The notes below the pieces were generated by a model. The model made no database searches, was not told the origin of the DNA, and saw only the letters and a list, made by a program, of their open reading frames with translations. This document shows positions 63,553 through 64,000 of a stretch of DNA of 64,000 bases, piece after piece (position 1 is the first letter of the stretch; each line of letters begins with the position of its first letter). This DNA comes from Anatilimnocola aggregata (lineage in GTDB: Bacteria > Planctomycetota > Planctomycetia > Pirellulales > Pirellulaceae). Location: the NCBI RefSeq assembly GCF_007747655.1, contig NZ_CP036274.1, forward strand, positions 1,426,001 to 1,490,000, written 5' to 3'. The position numbers and the translations under genes are program-made.

Positions 63553-64000
63553 ATGTTGCGTCACCGTTTGCGCGGTTTCACACTGGTGGAACTGTTGGTC
63601 GTTATTGCCATTATTGGCGTCCTCATGGCGCTGCTGTTGCCTGCGGTTCAAGCCGCTCGCGAAGCAGCCCGTAGTGCCCAGTGCAAAAACAACGTTCGCC
63701 AGATCGGTCTGGCCTTGCACAACTACCACGATACTTACGACCGACTTCCCCCCGGTTGGATTGCCGATGCACCCGAAGGAACGCCCGGCTGGGGCTGGAC
63801 CGTGAGCATTCTGCCACAACTCGAACAGACGCCGCTGCAGAACCTGGTGAATCGCAATCTGCCGATCTCGCATGCCGCGAATCAGCAGGCGCGCGAGCAA
63901 GTGCTGAACCTGCTCCTCTGCCCATCTGACCCCAGTCCCAAGCGGTTCCTGCTTGGGTCGGGTGGCGACCATGACGATCACGACCATGACCATGATCACG
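63553..64000 (+). CDS. DUF1559 prepilin-like protein with His/Asp-rich segment (3' end outside window)
   Basis: At least 149 residues are visible. The start at ATG 63553 opens [16 protein letters not shown], the prepilin/pseudopilin signal; then [23 protein letters not shown], and L-L-L-C-P-S-D-P near 130. The last visible codons read [13 protein letters not shown], a His/Asp run that is unusual for this family and may bind metal. Adjacent to the His/Cys-rich secreted gene. The frame runs off the right edge. Confidence 0.8.
   Translation, partial: MLRHRLRGFTLVELLVVIAIIGVLMALLLPAVQAAREAARSAQCKNNVRQIGLALHNYHDTYDRLPPGWIADAPEGTPGWGWTVSILPQLEQTPLQNLVNRNLPISHAANQQAREQVLNLLLCPSDPSPKRFLLGSGGDHDDHDHDHDH

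Overview
The window looks like a chromosomal stretch of a planctomycete, most likely order Pirellulales (Pirellulaceae-like). This rests on families that are largely planctomycete-specific: a DUF1553 C-terminus at the left edge, a DUF1501 protein, three DUF1559 prepilin-like proteins, a BBP7 beta-barrel protein, two surface proteins with LEPR-XLL-like N-terminal motifs (LESLETRWALA, LEQLEARLALA), HEAT-repeat lipoproteins, many vWA, HlyD and M50 proteins, and high-GC coding DNA with sparse Shine-Dalgarno use. No tRNA, rRNA, CRISPR array, IS element or prophage was recognised.

Layout. 1-5.3 kb: end of a DUF1553 gene, a degenerate repeat-bearing spacer, a two-vWA membrane protein gene broken by a one-base shift, a small conserved gene, and a 1 kb spacer with a nested 140-nt hairpin. 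5.3-9.1 kb: a 1256-residue secreted protein with twelve cadherin-like repeats. 9.2-20 kb: amidohydrolase plus GNAT pair, hybrid histidine kinase, cysK behind a promoter and terminator-bearing leader, a zinc-ribbon/acyl-carrier fusion, an SF1B helicase, ispG and a Uma2 protein. 20-26 kb: an SDR/FAD-oxidoreductase operon divergent from a second SDR, ettA, and a likely small RNA. 26-33 kb: moaB, secreted proteins, a sigma-54 regulator with a degenerate receiver domain, and a solitary DUF1501 protein. 33.5-38 kb: valS, followed by a DUF2262-like gene bracketed by a second copy of the valS 3' end, and a DUF3467 gene.

38.4-47 kb holds the most distinctive cluster. All genes lie on the minus strand: a SecA-like ATPase lacking the C-terminal scaffold, a GAF-GAF-HlyD membrane protein, a HlyD adaptor with a long Pro/Ala tail, and a PqqD-like/M50/HlyD metalloprotease. 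No ABC transporter or outer-membrane channel is present. I infer an envelope export or processing system; its function is not established here.

47.5-64 kb: BBP7 barrel, tsf and rpsB, a beta-helix/cadherin/dockerin surface protein, an ABC-2 transporter pair, a PfkB kinase, a tandem duplication of a two-gene unit (DUF1559 plus HEAT lipoprotein), membrane proteins, a His/Cys-rich secreted protein, and a DUF1559 gene running off the right edge. Short palindromes of several sequence families sit in many intergenic gaps.
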